A stretch of 64,000 nucleotides of DNA from AP-15 sp035538335 (GTDB lineage: Bacteria; Pseudomonadota; Alphaproteobacteria; ATCC43930; CGMCC-115725). Shown here piece by piece: positions 24,978-32,737 of the stretch (the stretch's first letter is position 1; every line of letters starts with the position of its first letter). The notes under the pieces are model-generated. The model saw only the letters and a program-made list of their open reading frames with translations, was not told the origin of the DNA and did not search any database. The position numbers were made by a program, and so were the translations under genes. Location: positions 72,953 through 136,952 of the forward strand of contig DATLKN010000003.1 in assembly GCA_035538335.1 (NCBI GenBank). The letters are read 5' to 3'.

Positions 24978-25044
24978 CGAAATTGTTGCGGCCGCGCCGG
25001 CCGGATTGGACACCGCATGCCGGCGCGCCATATAAGCCCTCGCC

Positions 25045-25887
25045 ATGGGCATGGTTCCGTTCGTCAAGATGCACGGGCTCGGCAATGATTTCGTCGTGCT
25101 CGATTGCCGCCGCACGCCGCTCGCGCTCGATGCGGCGGGGGCGCGCGCGCTCGCCGACCGGCACAGCGGCATCGGCTGCGACCAGGTGATCCTCGTCGAG
25201 CCGCCGCGCAGTCCCGCGGCGCTCGTCTTCATGCGCATCCTCAACCCCGACGGCAGCGAGGCGGAAGCCTGCGGCAACGCGACGCGCTGCCTCGCCCGCC
25301 TGCTGCGCGCCGAAACCGGCGAGACGCGGCTGGCGATCGAGACGCCCGCGGGGCTGCTCGAGGCGGTGGCGATGGCGGACGGGCGGATCAGCGTCGATAT
25401 GGGGCCGGCGCGCACGGAATGGCACGAAATCCCGCTCGGCCGCGCCATGGACACCCTCGCCGCCGATATCGCCGAAGGCCCGCTCGCGAGCCCGGTGTGC
25501 ACCAACATCGGCAACCCGCACGCGACCTTTTTCGTCGCCGACGCGGAGGCGGTCGACCTCGCCGCGCTCGGGCCGCGGCTCGAACGCCACCCGCTCTTCC
25601 CCGAGCGCGCCAATATCGGCGTCGCGACGGTGCGCGACCGGCGGCACATCCGGCTGCGCGTCTGGGAGCGCGGCGCCGGGCTGACGCGCGCCTGCGGCAG
25701 CGGCGCCTGCGCCGCGCTCGTCGCCGCGCATCGGCGGGGGCTGGCCGAGCGCCGCGCCGAAATCGCGCTGGACGGCGGCACGCTCGACATCGCCTGGCGC
25801 GAGGACGGGCACGTGACGATGACCGGCGGCGCGAGCCTCGCCTTCGAGGGCCGCTTCGACAGCGCCCTCATCGAGAGCGGCCGATGA
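25045..25887 (+). CDS. dapF: Diaminopimelate epimerase
   Basis: DapF converts LL- to meso-diaminopimelate for lysine and peptidoglycan. The 280-aa protein has KMHGLGNDFVVLD at the N-terminus and both catalytic cysteines: Cys76 in EAEACGNATRC and Cys217 in LTRACGSGACAAL. The first ATG is 25045; a second Met two codons on is an alternative. The stop overlaps mtaB (ATGA), and mtaB overlaps ftsY, giving a dapF-mtaB-ftsY chain that is conserved in many Alphaproteobacteria. Confidence 0.95.
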   Translation: MGMVPFVKMHGLGNDFVVLDCRRTPLALDAAGARALADRHSGIGCDQVILVEPPRSPAALVFMRILNPDGSEAEACGNATRCLARLLRAETGETRLAIETPAGLLEAVAMADGRISVDMGPARTEWHEIPLGRAMDTLAADIAEGPLASPVCTNIGNPHATFFVADAEAVDLAALGPRLERHPLFPERANIGVATVRDRRHIRLRVWERGAGLTRACGSGACAALVAAHRRGLAERRAEIALDGGTLDIAWREDGHVTMTGGASLAFEGRFDSALIESGR

Positions 25888-27155
25888 GCGGCGTCGAGAT
25901 CATCACCTTCGGCTGCCGGCTCAACGCGCTCGAATCGGAGGCGATCCGCCGGACCGCGCGCGAGGCGGGGCTGGAGAACGCGGTCATCGTCAACACCTGC
26001 GCCGTCACCGCCGAGGCGGAGCGGCAGGCGCGGCAGGCGATCCGCCGCGCTCGCCGGGAATATCCGGGCGCCCGCATCATCGTCACCGGCTGCGCCGCCG
26101 AGATTGCGCCCGGGCGCTATGCCGGGATGCCCGAGGTCGATCGCGTCCTCGGCAACAAGGCGAAGCTGAAGGTGGAAAGCTACCGCGAGAGCGCGGCGGC
26201 GCCAGCCCCCCTCCCCCCGGAACGGCCCGCAGGGCCGGCCGTCCGGGGGCTGCCCTCTCCCCGCGATCGGGAGGAGAGGGTCGAGAATGAGGGGCGGGCC
26301 CGCGCCTATCTGCAAGTCCAGCACGGCTGCGACCATCGCTGCACCTTCTGCGTGATCCCGCTCGGCCGCGGCCCGAGCCGGTCCCTGCCCTTCGAGGAGA
26401 TCGCCGCGGCGGCGCGCCGGCTGGCCGCTGCCGGCTATCGCGAGATCGTGCTGACGGGCGTCGACCTCACCGCCTACGGCGCCGATCTGCCGGGCGCACC
26501 GAGCCTTGGCGCGATGGCGCGGCGGCTGTTCGCGGAAGTCACGGAGATCGCGCGGCTGCGGCTCTCCTCGCTCGACCCGGCCGAGATCGACGACGAATTG
26601 TGGCGGCTGATCGCCGAGGAGGAGCGGCTGATGCCGCACCTGCATCTGTCGCTGCAGGCGGGCGACGACACGATTCTGAAGCGCATGAAGCGCCGGCATT
26701 CGCGCGGCGAGGCGATCGCCGTCGCCCGGCGCGCCCGCACGCTGCGCCCCGAGATGGCGCTCGGCGCCGATCTGATCGCCGGCTTTCCGACCGAGACCGA
26801 GGAGATGTTCGGACGCAGCCTCGATCTCGTCGAGGAATGCGGCCTCGCCTTTCTGCACGTCTTCCCCTACAGCGCCCGGCCGCAGACACCGGCCGCGCGG
26901 ATGCCGCAGCTGGCGGGTCCGCTCGTCAAGGAGCGCGCGGCGCGGCTGCGCGCGGCCGGCGCGGCGGCGCTCGCGCGCGATCTCGCGGCCCGCGTCGGCG
27001 AGACCGGCGAGGTGCTGGTCGAGCGCCCGGGACAGGGCCGCGCCGCCTTCTACGCCCCGGTCCGCTTTGCCGGCGCCGGGGAAACCGGCGAGATCCTGCC
27101 GATGCGCTTTGCCGGCGCCAACCCCGACAGCCTCCTCGCGGAGCGGCTCGGGTGA
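25884..27155 (+). CDS. mtaB: tRNA t6A37 methylthiotransferase MtaB, with repeat-derived linker
   Basis: MtaB is a radical-SAM enzyme that adds a methylthio group to t6A37 of ANN-decoding tRNAs. The 423-aa protein has the N-terminal UPF0004 cysteines (FGCRLNALESE, VNTCAVTAEAE, VTGCAAEIAP), the radical-SAM triad CDHRCTFCVIPLGRG, and a C-terminal TRAM-like region. Between residues ~108 and ~135 the linker that normally joins the first two domains is a Pro/Arg-rich peptide encoded by two palindromes (26214-26280). The frame is intact, so the enzyme may still work. Starts and stops overlap dapF and ftsY. Confidence 0.93.
   Translation: MSGVEIITFGCRLNALESEAIRRTAREAGLENAVIVNTCAVTAEAERQARQAIRRARREYPGARIIVTGCAAEIAPGRYAGMPEVDRVLGNKAKLKVESYRESAAAPAPLPPERPAGPAVRGLPSPRDREERVENEGRARAYLQVQHGCDHRCTFCVIPLGRGPSRSLPFEEIAAAARRLAAAGYREIVLTGVDLTAYGADLPGAPSLGAMARRLFAEVTEIARLRLSSLDPAEIDDELWRLIAEEERLMPHLHLSLQAGDDTILKRMKRRHSRGEAIAVARRARTLRPEMALGADLIAGFPTETEEMFGRSLDLVEECGLAFLHVFPYSARPQTPAARMPQLAGPLVKERAARLRAAGAAALARDLAARVGETGEVLVERPGQGRAAFYAPVRFAGAGETGEILPMRFAGANPDSLLAERLG
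26214..26280 (+). repeat. Family B-like palindromes inside the mtaB reading frame
   Basis: Two adjacent hairpins lie in coding sequence. The first has arms at 26214-26227 and 26237-26249 (CCCCCGGAACGGCC against GGCCGTCCGGGGG). The second has arms CCCTCTCC (26253-26260) and GGAGAGGG (26273-26280). The second is a decayed version of the perfect palindrome at 6099-6124. The reading frame runs straight through. Confidence 0.75.
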
Positions 27156-28135
27156 GGTTCTGGGGGCGCGAAGCGGCGCCCGCCGATCCGGCGGAGACGG
27201 CCGGCGGCGAGGAGCGGCGCGGCTGGCTCGGCCGCCTCAGGGCCGGGCTCTCGAAAAGCTCGGCGCGGCTCACCGAAGGCATCAATACGATCTTCCTGCG
27301 CCGCCGGCTCGACGAGGAGGCGCTCGCCGAGTTGGAGGAACTGCTGATCGCCAGCGACATGGGCGTGCGCGTGGCGAGCGAGGTCGCGGAGGCGCTGCGC
27401 CGCACGCGCTTCAACCAGGAAGTGGCGCCGGAAGAGGTGCGCGCGGCCTTGGCGGCGCAGATCGCCCGCCTCGTCGAGCCGGTCATGAAGCCGCTCGCCA
27501 TCGACCCCGCCAAGAGGCCCTTCGTCATCCTCGTCGTCGGCGTCAACGGCAGCGGCAAGACGACGACGATCGCCAAGCTCGCCCGCAATTACCGGGATCA
27601 GGGCAAGCGCGTCGTGCTCGCCGCCGGCGACACATTCCGCGCCGCCGCGGTCGAGCAATTGCAGGTCTGGGGCGAGCGCACCGGCTGCCCGGTCGTCGCC
27701 CGGCCGCAGGGCTCGGACGCGGCGGGCCTCGCCTACGAGGCCCTCGTCGAGGCGCGCGAGGCGGATGCCGAATTGCTGCTGATCGACACCGCCGGGCGGC
27801 TGCACAACAAGGCCGGGCTGATGGCGGAGTTGCAGAAGATCGTGCGCGTCCTCAAGAAGGTGGACGACACGGCGCCGCACGCGGTGCTGCTCGTCCTCGA
27901 CGCAACGGTCGGCCAGAACGCGCACGCCCAGGCCGAGACCTTCCGCGAGATGGTCGGCGTCACCGGCATCGTCATGACGAAGCTCGACGGCACCGCCAAG
28001 GGCGGCGTCCTCGTCTCATTGGCCGAGAGATACGGCATCCCGGTGCACGCCCTCGGCATCGGCGAGAGCGCGGAGGATCTGCGGCCGTTCGAGGCGGAGG
28101 CTTACGCCCGCAGCCTCGTCGGGCTGGAGGCGTGA
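27152..28135 (+). CDS. ftsY: Signal recognition particle receptor FtsY
   Basis: FtsY is the SRP receptor GTPase that delivers ribosomes to the Sec translocon. The 327-aa protein has a short N-terminal region (residues 1-35) instead of the long acidic A domain of E. coli. Then comes the NG domain with P-loop GVNGSGKTTT (130-139), DTFRAAAVEQL, DTAGRLHNK and TKLDGTAKGG. The GTG at 27152 overlaps the mtaB stop. After the stop begins a 332-bp stretch of degenerate GAATTAC repeats and REP units leading to the RAYT gene. Confidence 0.95.
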   Translation: MRFWGREAAPADPAETAGGEERRGWLGRLRAGLSKSSARLTEGINTIFLRRRLDEEALAELEELLIASDMGVRVASEVAEALRRTRFNQEVAPEEVRAALAAQIARLVEPVMKPLAIDPAKRPFVILVVGVNGSGKTTTIAKLARNYRDQGKRVVLAAGDTFRAAAVEQLQVWGERTGCPVVARPQGSDAAGLAYEALVEAREADAELLLIDTAGRLHNKAGLMAELQKIVRVLKKVDDTAPHAVLLVLDATVGQNAHAQAETFREMVGVTGIVMTKLDGTAKGGVLVSLAERYGIPVHALGIGESAEDLRPFEAEAYARSLVGLEA

Positions 28136-28163
28136 AGCCCCCTCGCCCCGAACCTCTCCCCGA

Positions 28164-28291
28164 ATTACGCGAATTATGGGAATTACGAATTACGAGAATT
28201 ACGACGAGAATTAGAATTACGGTGACAGTGCATTTTATTGGAATTACGGTGACAGTGCATTTTATTGACTATTGCCGCCATGCCGGCGAGG
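28164..28291 (+). repeat. GAATTAC-rich tract and two REP units upstream of the RAYT gene
   Basis: 28164-28213 is made of short GAATTACG/GAATTAT variants. Two exact direct copies of a 27-bp REP unit (GAATTACGGTGACAGTGCAT plus TTTATTG) follow at 28214-28240 and 28241-28267. The second copy plus the next 24 bp (28241-28291) recurs at 28410-28460, just before the transposase, with two mismatches. No ORF is present. Confidence 0.85.
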
Positions 28292-28361
28292 CACTTTTCA
28301 ATCGATCCGTGCGGCGGATCGGTGGACCCCGGCCTGCGCCGGGGTGACAGGAGGAATAGGC
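28292..28361 (+). repeat. Palindromic repeat, family A fragment
   Basis: This segment contains GATCCGTGCGGCGGATC and CCCCGGCCTGCGCCGGGG, two adjacent hairpins of the family A type, ending GTGACAGGAGG. It lies between the two copies of the RAYT leader. Confidence 0.55.
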
Positions 28362-28409
28362 TCAGAACTCCGGCGGGTTGATGCGGGTCGTGAAGTCGCG
28401 GCTCAAGCG
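28362..28409 (+). repeat. Exact 48-bp copy of the NUDIX gene 3' end
   Basis: These 48 bp are identical to 29335-29382, which are the stop codon (minus strand) and last 15 codons of the NUDIX gene. The copy begins exactly at the stop codon and ends where the REP unit before the RAYT gene begins. It is in the same orientation as the original, so the transposase is flanked by direct repeats. Confidence 0.9.
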
Positions 28410-28460
28410 GAATTACGGTGACAGTGCATTTTATTGACTGTCGCCGCCATGCCGGCGAGG
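28410..28460 (+). repeat. REP unit directly upstream of the RAYT gene
   Basis: A third copy of the 27-bp REP unit (28410-28436), followed by a 24-bp leader containing GCCGCCATGCCGGC, ends 7 bp before the transposase ATG. Compared with REP units after the gene, it is in inverted orientation, so left and right units form imperfect terminal inverted repeats around the gene. Confidence 0.85.
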
Positions 28461-28467
28461 ATGGGGC

Positions 28468-29169
28468 ATGGCTCGACTTGCCCGGCTCGTCGTTCCCGGA
28501 CTGCCGCATCACGTGACGCAGCGCGGCAACGGGCGGGCGCGGACCTTCTTCGGCGACGCCGATTATGCGCTCTATCGCGACCTGCTGGCGGCCTCGTGCC
28601 GCGCCGCCGGCGTCGCGGTTTGGGCTTGGGTGCTGATGCCGAACCATGTGCACCTGGTTCTCGTGCCGGAGGACGCGGACGGCCTGCGGCGCGCGCTCGC
28701 CCAGGTGCACCGCCGCTATGCCGGCCACGTCCATGCGCGCGAGCGCCGCACCGGCCATTTCTGGCAAGGGCGCTTTGGCGCCGTGGCGATGGACGAGGCA
28801 CATCTGGGGGCGGCGCTGCGCTACATCGCCCTCAATCCGGTGCGTGCCCGCCTTGCCGCGCAGCCCGAGGACTGGCGCTGGTCGAGCGTCCACGCCCATC
28901 TCGGCGCGCGCGAGGACGGCGTGACGGCGGTCGCGCCGGTGCTGAGCCGCTACCCGCGCTTCGCCGAGCTGATCGCCAGCGGCCCCGACGAAGAGGCCTT
29001 CGCGCGCTTGCGCCGCGCCGAGACGGTCGGACGCCCGCTCGGCGACGAGGGGTTCATCGGGCGATTGGAGGCGCTGACGCGCCGCGCCCTCAAGCCAGGG
29101 AAGCGCGGCCCGAAGCCCTCGCGAACGGGGGAGCGGGAACAGCCGAGATTAAGTGGACTGTCACCGTAA
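28468..29169 (+). CDS. REP-associated tyrosine transposase (RAYT, Y1 family)
   Basis: RAYTs are domesticated single-strand transposases that recognise and spread REP/REPIN sequences. The 233-aa protein has the Y1 HUH motif His60-Val-His62 in WVLMPNHVHLVLVP, the probable catalytic Tyr84 in VHRRYAGHVHAR, and the family block GHFWQGRFGAVAMDE and RYIALNPVRA. The basic C-terminus (KPGKRGPKPSR) is typical. ATG 28468 is the first Met; the stop codon TAA lies inside the first downstream REP unit. Matching REP units flank the gene and also occur at 22111-22299, which supports an active relationship. Confidence 0.92.
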   Translation: MARLARLVVPGLPHHVTQRGNGRARTFFGDADYALYRDLLAASCRAAGVAVWAWVLMPNHVHLVLVPEDADGLRRALAQVHRRYAGHVHARERRTGHFWQGRFGAVAMDEAHLGAALRYIALNPVRARLAAQPEDWRWSSVHAHLGAREDGVTAVAPVLSRYPRFAELIASGPDEEAFARLRRAETVGRPLGDEGFIGRLEALTRRALKPGKRGPKPSRTGEREQPRLSGLSP

Positions 29170-29246
29170 TTTCCGTAATTTCCGCGTAATTCCGCGAGAT
29201 TAAGTGGACTGTCACCGTAATTCCGTAATTCACCTGTCACCGTAAT
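29145..29246 (+). repeat. REP units downstream of the RAYT gene
   Basis: Two copies of GAGATTAAGTGGACTGTCAC continuing into CGTAATT (29145-29171 and 29196-29222) and a shorter third (CACCTGTCACCGTAAT, 29231-29246) are separated by CCGTAATTTCCG-type spacers. Reverse-complemented, they match the upstream units in the core ATTACGGTGACAGT. The first unit overlaps the end of the RAYT coding sequence. Confidence 0.88.
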
Positions 29247-29249
29247 CAG

Positions 29250-29320
29250 CCCTCCCCCATAAAGGGGGAGGGTGTTTTCTTTGAGCCCTCTCCCTTGATG
29301 GGAGAGGGTTGGGTGAGGGT
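29250..29320 (+). terminator. Terminator-like hairpins after the RAYT gene (family B sequence)
   Basis: A perfect 9-bp stem (CCCTCCCCC / GGGGGAGGG, 29250-29272) is followed by TGTTTTCTTT, a good intrinsic terminator for the plus strand. A second hairpin, CCCTCTCCCTTGATGGGAGA GGG at 29286-29308, follows. Both cores belong to family B, so an element of the repeat family may serve as terminator here. Confidence 0.6.
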
Positions 29321-29334
29321 GATCAGCCGGGCGG

Positions 29335-29865
29335 TCAGAACTCCGGCGGGTTGATGCGGGTCGTGAAGTCGCGGCTCAAGCGCGCCTCGCGCTCGTGCTG
29401 CAAGGCCCAGCGCACCGACGGAAAGGCGATCTGCGGCCACGGGATCTCGTCCCACAGGAAGAGGCCGACCTCGAGGCTTTCCAGCCCCGGCTCGACCTTG
29501 TCGTCGAGCAGCCGCGCCCGATAAACAAGCTGCACCTGGCTGATCCGCGGGATGTCGTAGATCGCGAGCAGCCCCTCGATCTCGATGCGCGCCCGCGCCT
29601 CTTCCCAGGCCTCGCGTTCGGCGCCGCTGTTGGTCGATTCGTTGAGTTCGAGAAACCCTGCCGGCAATGTCCAAAAGCCGCGCCTGGGATCGATCGAGCG
29701 GCGCACCAGGAGGATGCGCTCGCCGTAGCGCGCCACCGAGCCGACGACGATCTTCGGATTGTCGTAGAGGATGAACCCGCACTCGGCGCAGATCATCCGC
29801 TCGCGGTTGTCGCCTTCGGGAACGGCGCGCACCGATGGGCCGCGCGCGGGATCCGTCTCCGACAT
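29335..29865 (-). CDS. NUDIX hydrolase with N-terminal zinc-ribbon remnant
   Basis: NUDIX enzymes hydrolyse nucleoside diphosphates linked to other groups. In this 176-aa protein the N-terminal ribbon has only one cysteine pair (ICAECGFILYDNPK), so zinc binding is doubtful. The Nudix box is GFLELNESTNSGAEREAWEE followed by ARA; the usual glycine after EEx is replaced by Arg, but the metal-binding glutamates are present. NUDIX plus the IVYDNPK-type ribbon is common in ADP-ribose/NADH-type proteins. The 3' end is duplicated exactly at 28362-28409. Confidence 0.87.
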   Translation of the reverse strand: MSETDPARGPSVRAVPEGDNRERMICAECGFILYDNPKIVVGSVARYGERILLVRRSIDPRRGFWTLPAGFLELNESTNSGAEREAWEEARARIEIEGLLAIYDIPRISQVQLVYRARLLDDKVEPGLESLEVGLFLWDEIPWPQIAFPSVRWALQHEREARLSRDFTTRINPPEF

Positions 29866-29976
29866 CGGCTAATAGAGGACCGTCGCCATGAAGATGATGA
29901 TAAGAAGGCGGCCGCCGGGCGGCAAGGCACGCCGCGGGTGTTGCATTCGCGCGGCCGGACGACGAACCTTAGGGCC

Positions 29977-31008
29977 ATGCCTCGCAGCGTCGGCAATCTC
30001 GCCTACAACGCCGCCCAGGCGGCGCGCGTCTCCTGGTTCTTCGGGCAGAAGCTCTTGGCCGCGCGGCTGTCGCGGCCGGTGCCGCTGCCCGATCGGCTGA
30101 AGGGCCGGCCGATGCCCGACCGGCAAAAGATCCTCGCCGACCTTTGGGCGCTGTTGCAGCAGGACTGGCGCAATATCGAGAGGGGCCTCTACCTGCCGCC
30201 CGAGGACGGCCCCTCGAACCCGCTCGCGGCCTTTGCGCAGGCCGTCGATTTCTTCGCCGATTTGCGCGCCGTCGAGGCGCGGCGGCATGGCGGCCGCGAC
30301 GGGCGCAAGCTGAGCGAGGCACCGCCCGGCCGCTTCCCGAGCTATTACCTGCAGCCGTTCCATTTCCAGACCGGCGGCTATTTGAGCGAGGGCTCGGCCG
30401 AGCGCTACGACCATCAGGTCGAGGTGTTGTTCGGCGGCGGCGCGGCGGCGATGCGCCGGCAGGCGCTGGTGCCGCTGCGAGCCGCGCTGCAGGGCCGCAG
30501 GGCGGCGCGCCTGCTCGACATCGGCTGCGGCACCGGCCGCTTTCTGCGCGAGGTCAAGCGCAATCATCCGCGCCTCGAAGTCGTCGGGCTCGACCTGTCG
30601 CCCTATTACCTCGCGGTGGCGCGGCGCGAGCTGTCGGCCTGGTCGCGCGTCCGCATCGTCGAGGCGGCGGCCGAGCGGCTGCCGTTTGCCGAGGCGCAAT
30701 TCGACGCCGTGACGGCGGTCTACCTGTTTCACGAGCTGCCGCCCTCGGTGCGCCGCGCCGTCGCCGCCGAGATCGGCCGTGTCTTGAAGCCCGGCGGCAG
30801 CCTCGTCCTCGTCGACTCGCTGCAGAAGGGCGACGAGCCGCTCTACGACGCGATGCTTGACTACTTCCCGCTCGCCTTCCACGAGCCCTATTATGCGAGC
30901 TATGTCGCGACCGACCTCGACCGGCTGTTCGAACCGGGCCTCCGCCCGGCCGAATCCTTGCCGGCATATTTCTCAAAAATCGTGAGGTATCACCGTGATC
31001 ACTACTAA
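29977..31008 (+). CDS. Class I SAM-dependent methyltransferase
   Basis: The 343-aa product from ATG 29977 has a helical N-terminal part of about 150 residues (VSWFFGQKLLAARLSRPVP, then PPEDGPSNPLAAFAQAVDF) and a Rossmann methyltransferase domain. The latter shows motif I LLDIGCGTGRFLREVK at about residue 172, an acidic motif II in VVGLDLSPYYLAVA, and motif IV AVYLFHELP. The AVYLFHELP-LKPGGSLVLVDS arrangement fits small-molecule methyltransferases of the UbiE type, but substrate is unknown. The frame is open upstream of 29977, but that region overlaps the divergent NUDIX gene. Confidence 0.82.
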   Translation: MPRSVGNLAYNAAQAARVSWFFGQKLLAARLSRPVPLPDRLKGRPMPDRQKILADLWALLQQDWRNIERGLYLPPEDGPSNPLAAFAQAVDFFADLRAVEARRHGGRDGRKLSEAPPGRFPSYYLQPFHFQTGGYLSEGSAERYDHQVEVLFGGGAAAMRRQALVPLRAALQGRRAARLLDIGCGTGRFLREVKRNHPRLEVVGLDLSPYYLAVARRELSAWSRVRIVEAAAERLPFAEAQFDAVTAVYLFHELPPSVRRAVAAEIGRVLKPGGSLVLVDSLQKGDEPLYDAMLDYFPLAFHEPYYASYVATDLDRLFEPGLRPAESLPAYFSKIVRYHRDHY

Positions 31009-31024
31009 TAGATAGCCATTGTCG

Positions 31025-31041
31025 CCACCCTACAAGGGTGG
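31025..31041. terminator. Small perfect hairpin before gcrA
   Basis: CCACCCT-ACA-AGGGTGG forms a perfect 7-bp stem with a 3-nt loop, 16 bp after the methyltransferase stop. It could be a terminator, or an operator for gcrA 55 bp downstream. Confidence 0.4.
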
Positions 31042-31095
31042 TACTGTATCTTGTGACGGTGGGGGACCGGCACACACGATACGGGGGGAAAGGGG

Positions 31096-31443
31096 ATGGA
31101 TGCAAATACCTGGACGCAAGAGCGCGTCGAGCTGTTGACGGCGCTATGGGAAGAAGGCTTGCCCGCCGCCGAGATCGGCCGCCGCCTGGGACTGACCAAG
31201 AACGCGGTCATCGGCAAGGTGCACCGCATCGCGCTGTCGCCGCGCGTCATCACGGTGATGCCCGAGCCGCGGCGCAATCCGTTCGATTTCACGGGGCCGG
31301 CCTGCATGTGGCCGCACGGGCATCCGAGCGACGCCAATTTCCGCTTTTGCGGCGCGCCGCCGGAGCCCGGAAAGCCGTACTGCTCCGACCACGTGAACGT
31401 CGCCTATGTGCGCATGAAGGAAGAGAAGCCGCGCGCGGCTTGA
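31096..31443 (+). CDS. gcrA: GcrA cell cycle regulator
   Basis: GcrA is an alphaproteobacterial cofactor of sigma70 that activates promoters carrying methylated GANTC sites. The 115-aa protein starts with the characteristic WTQERVELLTALWEEGLPAA, then the helix-turn-helix-like EIGRRLGLTKNAVIGKVHRI. The C-terminal part holds CMWPHGHP and FCGAPPEPGKPYCSDHV, with three cysteines and histidines that may bind zinc. It is shorter than Caulobacter GcrA (about 170 aa), as in many relatives. ATG 31096 has GGGGAAAGGGG upstream. Confidence 0.93.
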   Translation: MDANTWTQERVELLTALWEEGLPAAEIGRRLGLTKNAVIGKVHRIALSPRVITVMPEPRRNPFDFTGPACMWPHGHPSDANFRFCGAPPEPGKPYCSDHVNVAYVRMKEEKPRAA

Positions 31444-31460
31444 CAGCGCGCACGGCAAAG

Positions 31461-31536
31461 CGGGATTGCTTCGCTGCGCTCGCAATGACAGCACTTGCGT
31501 CGTCATTGCGAGGAGCGTAGCGACGAAGCAATCCCG
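31461..31536 (+). repeat. Palindromic repeat, family D
   Basis: CGGGATTGCTTCG at the left and CGAAGCAATCCCG at the right enclose CTCGCAATGACA and TCATTGCGAG. The element separates the convergent gcrA and VWA genes. Related copies are at 32887, 41575 and 48394. Confidence 0.8.
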
Positions 31537-31556
31537 TTTGGGCAGGAATCGAAGCG

Positions 31557-32732
31557 TCAGCGGGTCAGCCGGCGCATCGCGCGGTCGATGCCGTCGAGCG
31601 TCAGCGGGAACATGCGGTCATCGAAGAGGCGGCGGATCATGCCGATGCTCGCCGTCGCGCTCCAGTATTTCTCCGGCACCGGGTTGAGCCAGACGGCGCG
31701 CGGATAGGCGTCGAGCACCCGGCGCAGCCACACTTGCCCCGGCTCAGCGTTCCACCGCTCGACGCTGCCGCCTTCCTTTTCGATCTCGTAAGGGCTCATG
31801 CTGGCGTCGCCGACGAAGACGACGCGCCAGCCCGCATCGTAGGTCCGCAAGAGCTCCATCACCTCGAGCTGCTCGACATGGCGGCGCCGCGAATCGCGCC
31901 ACACCGTGTCGTAGAGGCAGTTGTGAAAATAGAAATGAAGGAGGTGCTTGAACTCGGAGCGGGCGGCCGAGAACAATTCCTCGCACACCCGCACATGGTC
32001 CTCCATCGAGCCGCCGATATCGATGAAGAGCAGCAGCTTCACGAGATTGTGGCGCTCGGGCACGAGCTTCAGGTCGAGCCAGCCGGCGTTGTGGGCGGTC
32101 GAGCGCACGGTGTCGTCGAGATCCAGTTCTTCCGCCGCGCCCTCGCGGGCGAATTGCCGGAGCCGGCGTAGGGCGAGCTTGATGTTGCGGGTGCCGAGTT
32201 CGACCGTGTCGTCGAGGTTGCGGAATTCGCGGCGGTCCCACACCTTGACGGCGCGGCGGTTCCTGCCCTCAGCCTCGCCGATGCGCACGCCCTCGGGGTT
32301 GTAGCCGAAGGCGCCGTAGGGCGAGGTGCCGGCGGTGCCGATCCACTTGCCGCCGCCCTGGTGCCGCCCCTTCTGCTCGGCGAGGAGCTGGCGCAGCCGC
32401 TCCATCAGCTTCTCCCAGCCGCCGAGCGCCAGGATCTGCTGCTTTTCCTCCTCCGTCAGGAAGCGCTCGGCGAGTTTTTGCAGCCAGGCCTCGGGCAGCG
32501 CCTGCTGCGGGTCGGCCGGGCTCTCGATACCGTTGAAGCAATGGCCGAAGACGCGGTCGAAGCGGTCGAGATGGCGCTCGTCCTTGACGAGCGCGGTGCG
32601 CGCGAAAAAGTAGAAGCCGTCGAGGTCGAAGGCGACGACGCGCTTTTCCATCCCTTCGAGGAAGCCAAGATATTCGCGCAGCGAAACCGGGACTTTCGCC
32701 TGCCGCAGTTCGGCGAAGAAGGTGAAGAACAT
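31557..32732 (-). CDS. VWA-domain protein, CoxE-like
   Basis: CoxE-type VWA proteins work with MoxR ATPases in metal-centre maturation. The 391-aa protein has an N-terminal helical part (FFTFFAELRQAKVPVSLREY), a linker around residue 140 with GGGKWIGTAGTSPYGAFG, and a VWA-like domain with the MIDAS variant LLFIDIGGSMEDHV. Asp-Ile-Gly-Gly-Ser replaces the canonical DxSxS, as is usual in this family. ATG 32732 is chosen because the frame upstream is only palindromic repeat. The moxR-like gene lies upstream on the same strand, separated by 241 bp of repeats. Confidence 0.87.
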   Translation of the reverse strand: MFFTFFAELRQAKVPVSLREYLGFLEGMEKRVVAFDLDGFYFFARTALVKDERHLDRFDRVFGHCFNGIESPADPQQALPEAWLQKLAERFLTEEEKQQILALGGWEKLMERLRQLLAEQKGRHQGGGKWIGTAGTSPYGAFGYNPEGVRIGEAEGRNRRAVKVWDRREFRNLDDTVELGTRNIKLALRRLRQFAREGAAEELDLDDTVRSTAHNAGWLDLKLVPERHNLVKLLLFIDIGGSMEDHVRVCEELFSAARSEFKHLLHFYFHNCLYDTVWRDSRRRHVEQLEVMELLRTYDAGWRVVFVGDASMSPYEIEKEGGSVERWNAEPGQVWLRRVLDAYPRAVWLNPVPEKYWSATASIGMIRRLFDDRMFPLTLDGIDRAMRRLTR

Positions 32733-32737
32733 CGGAG

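Noticed and set aside
28183..28899. Minus-strand frame overlapping the RAYT gene
   Set aside because: Antisense shadow of the RAYT and its REPs; no recognisable protein.
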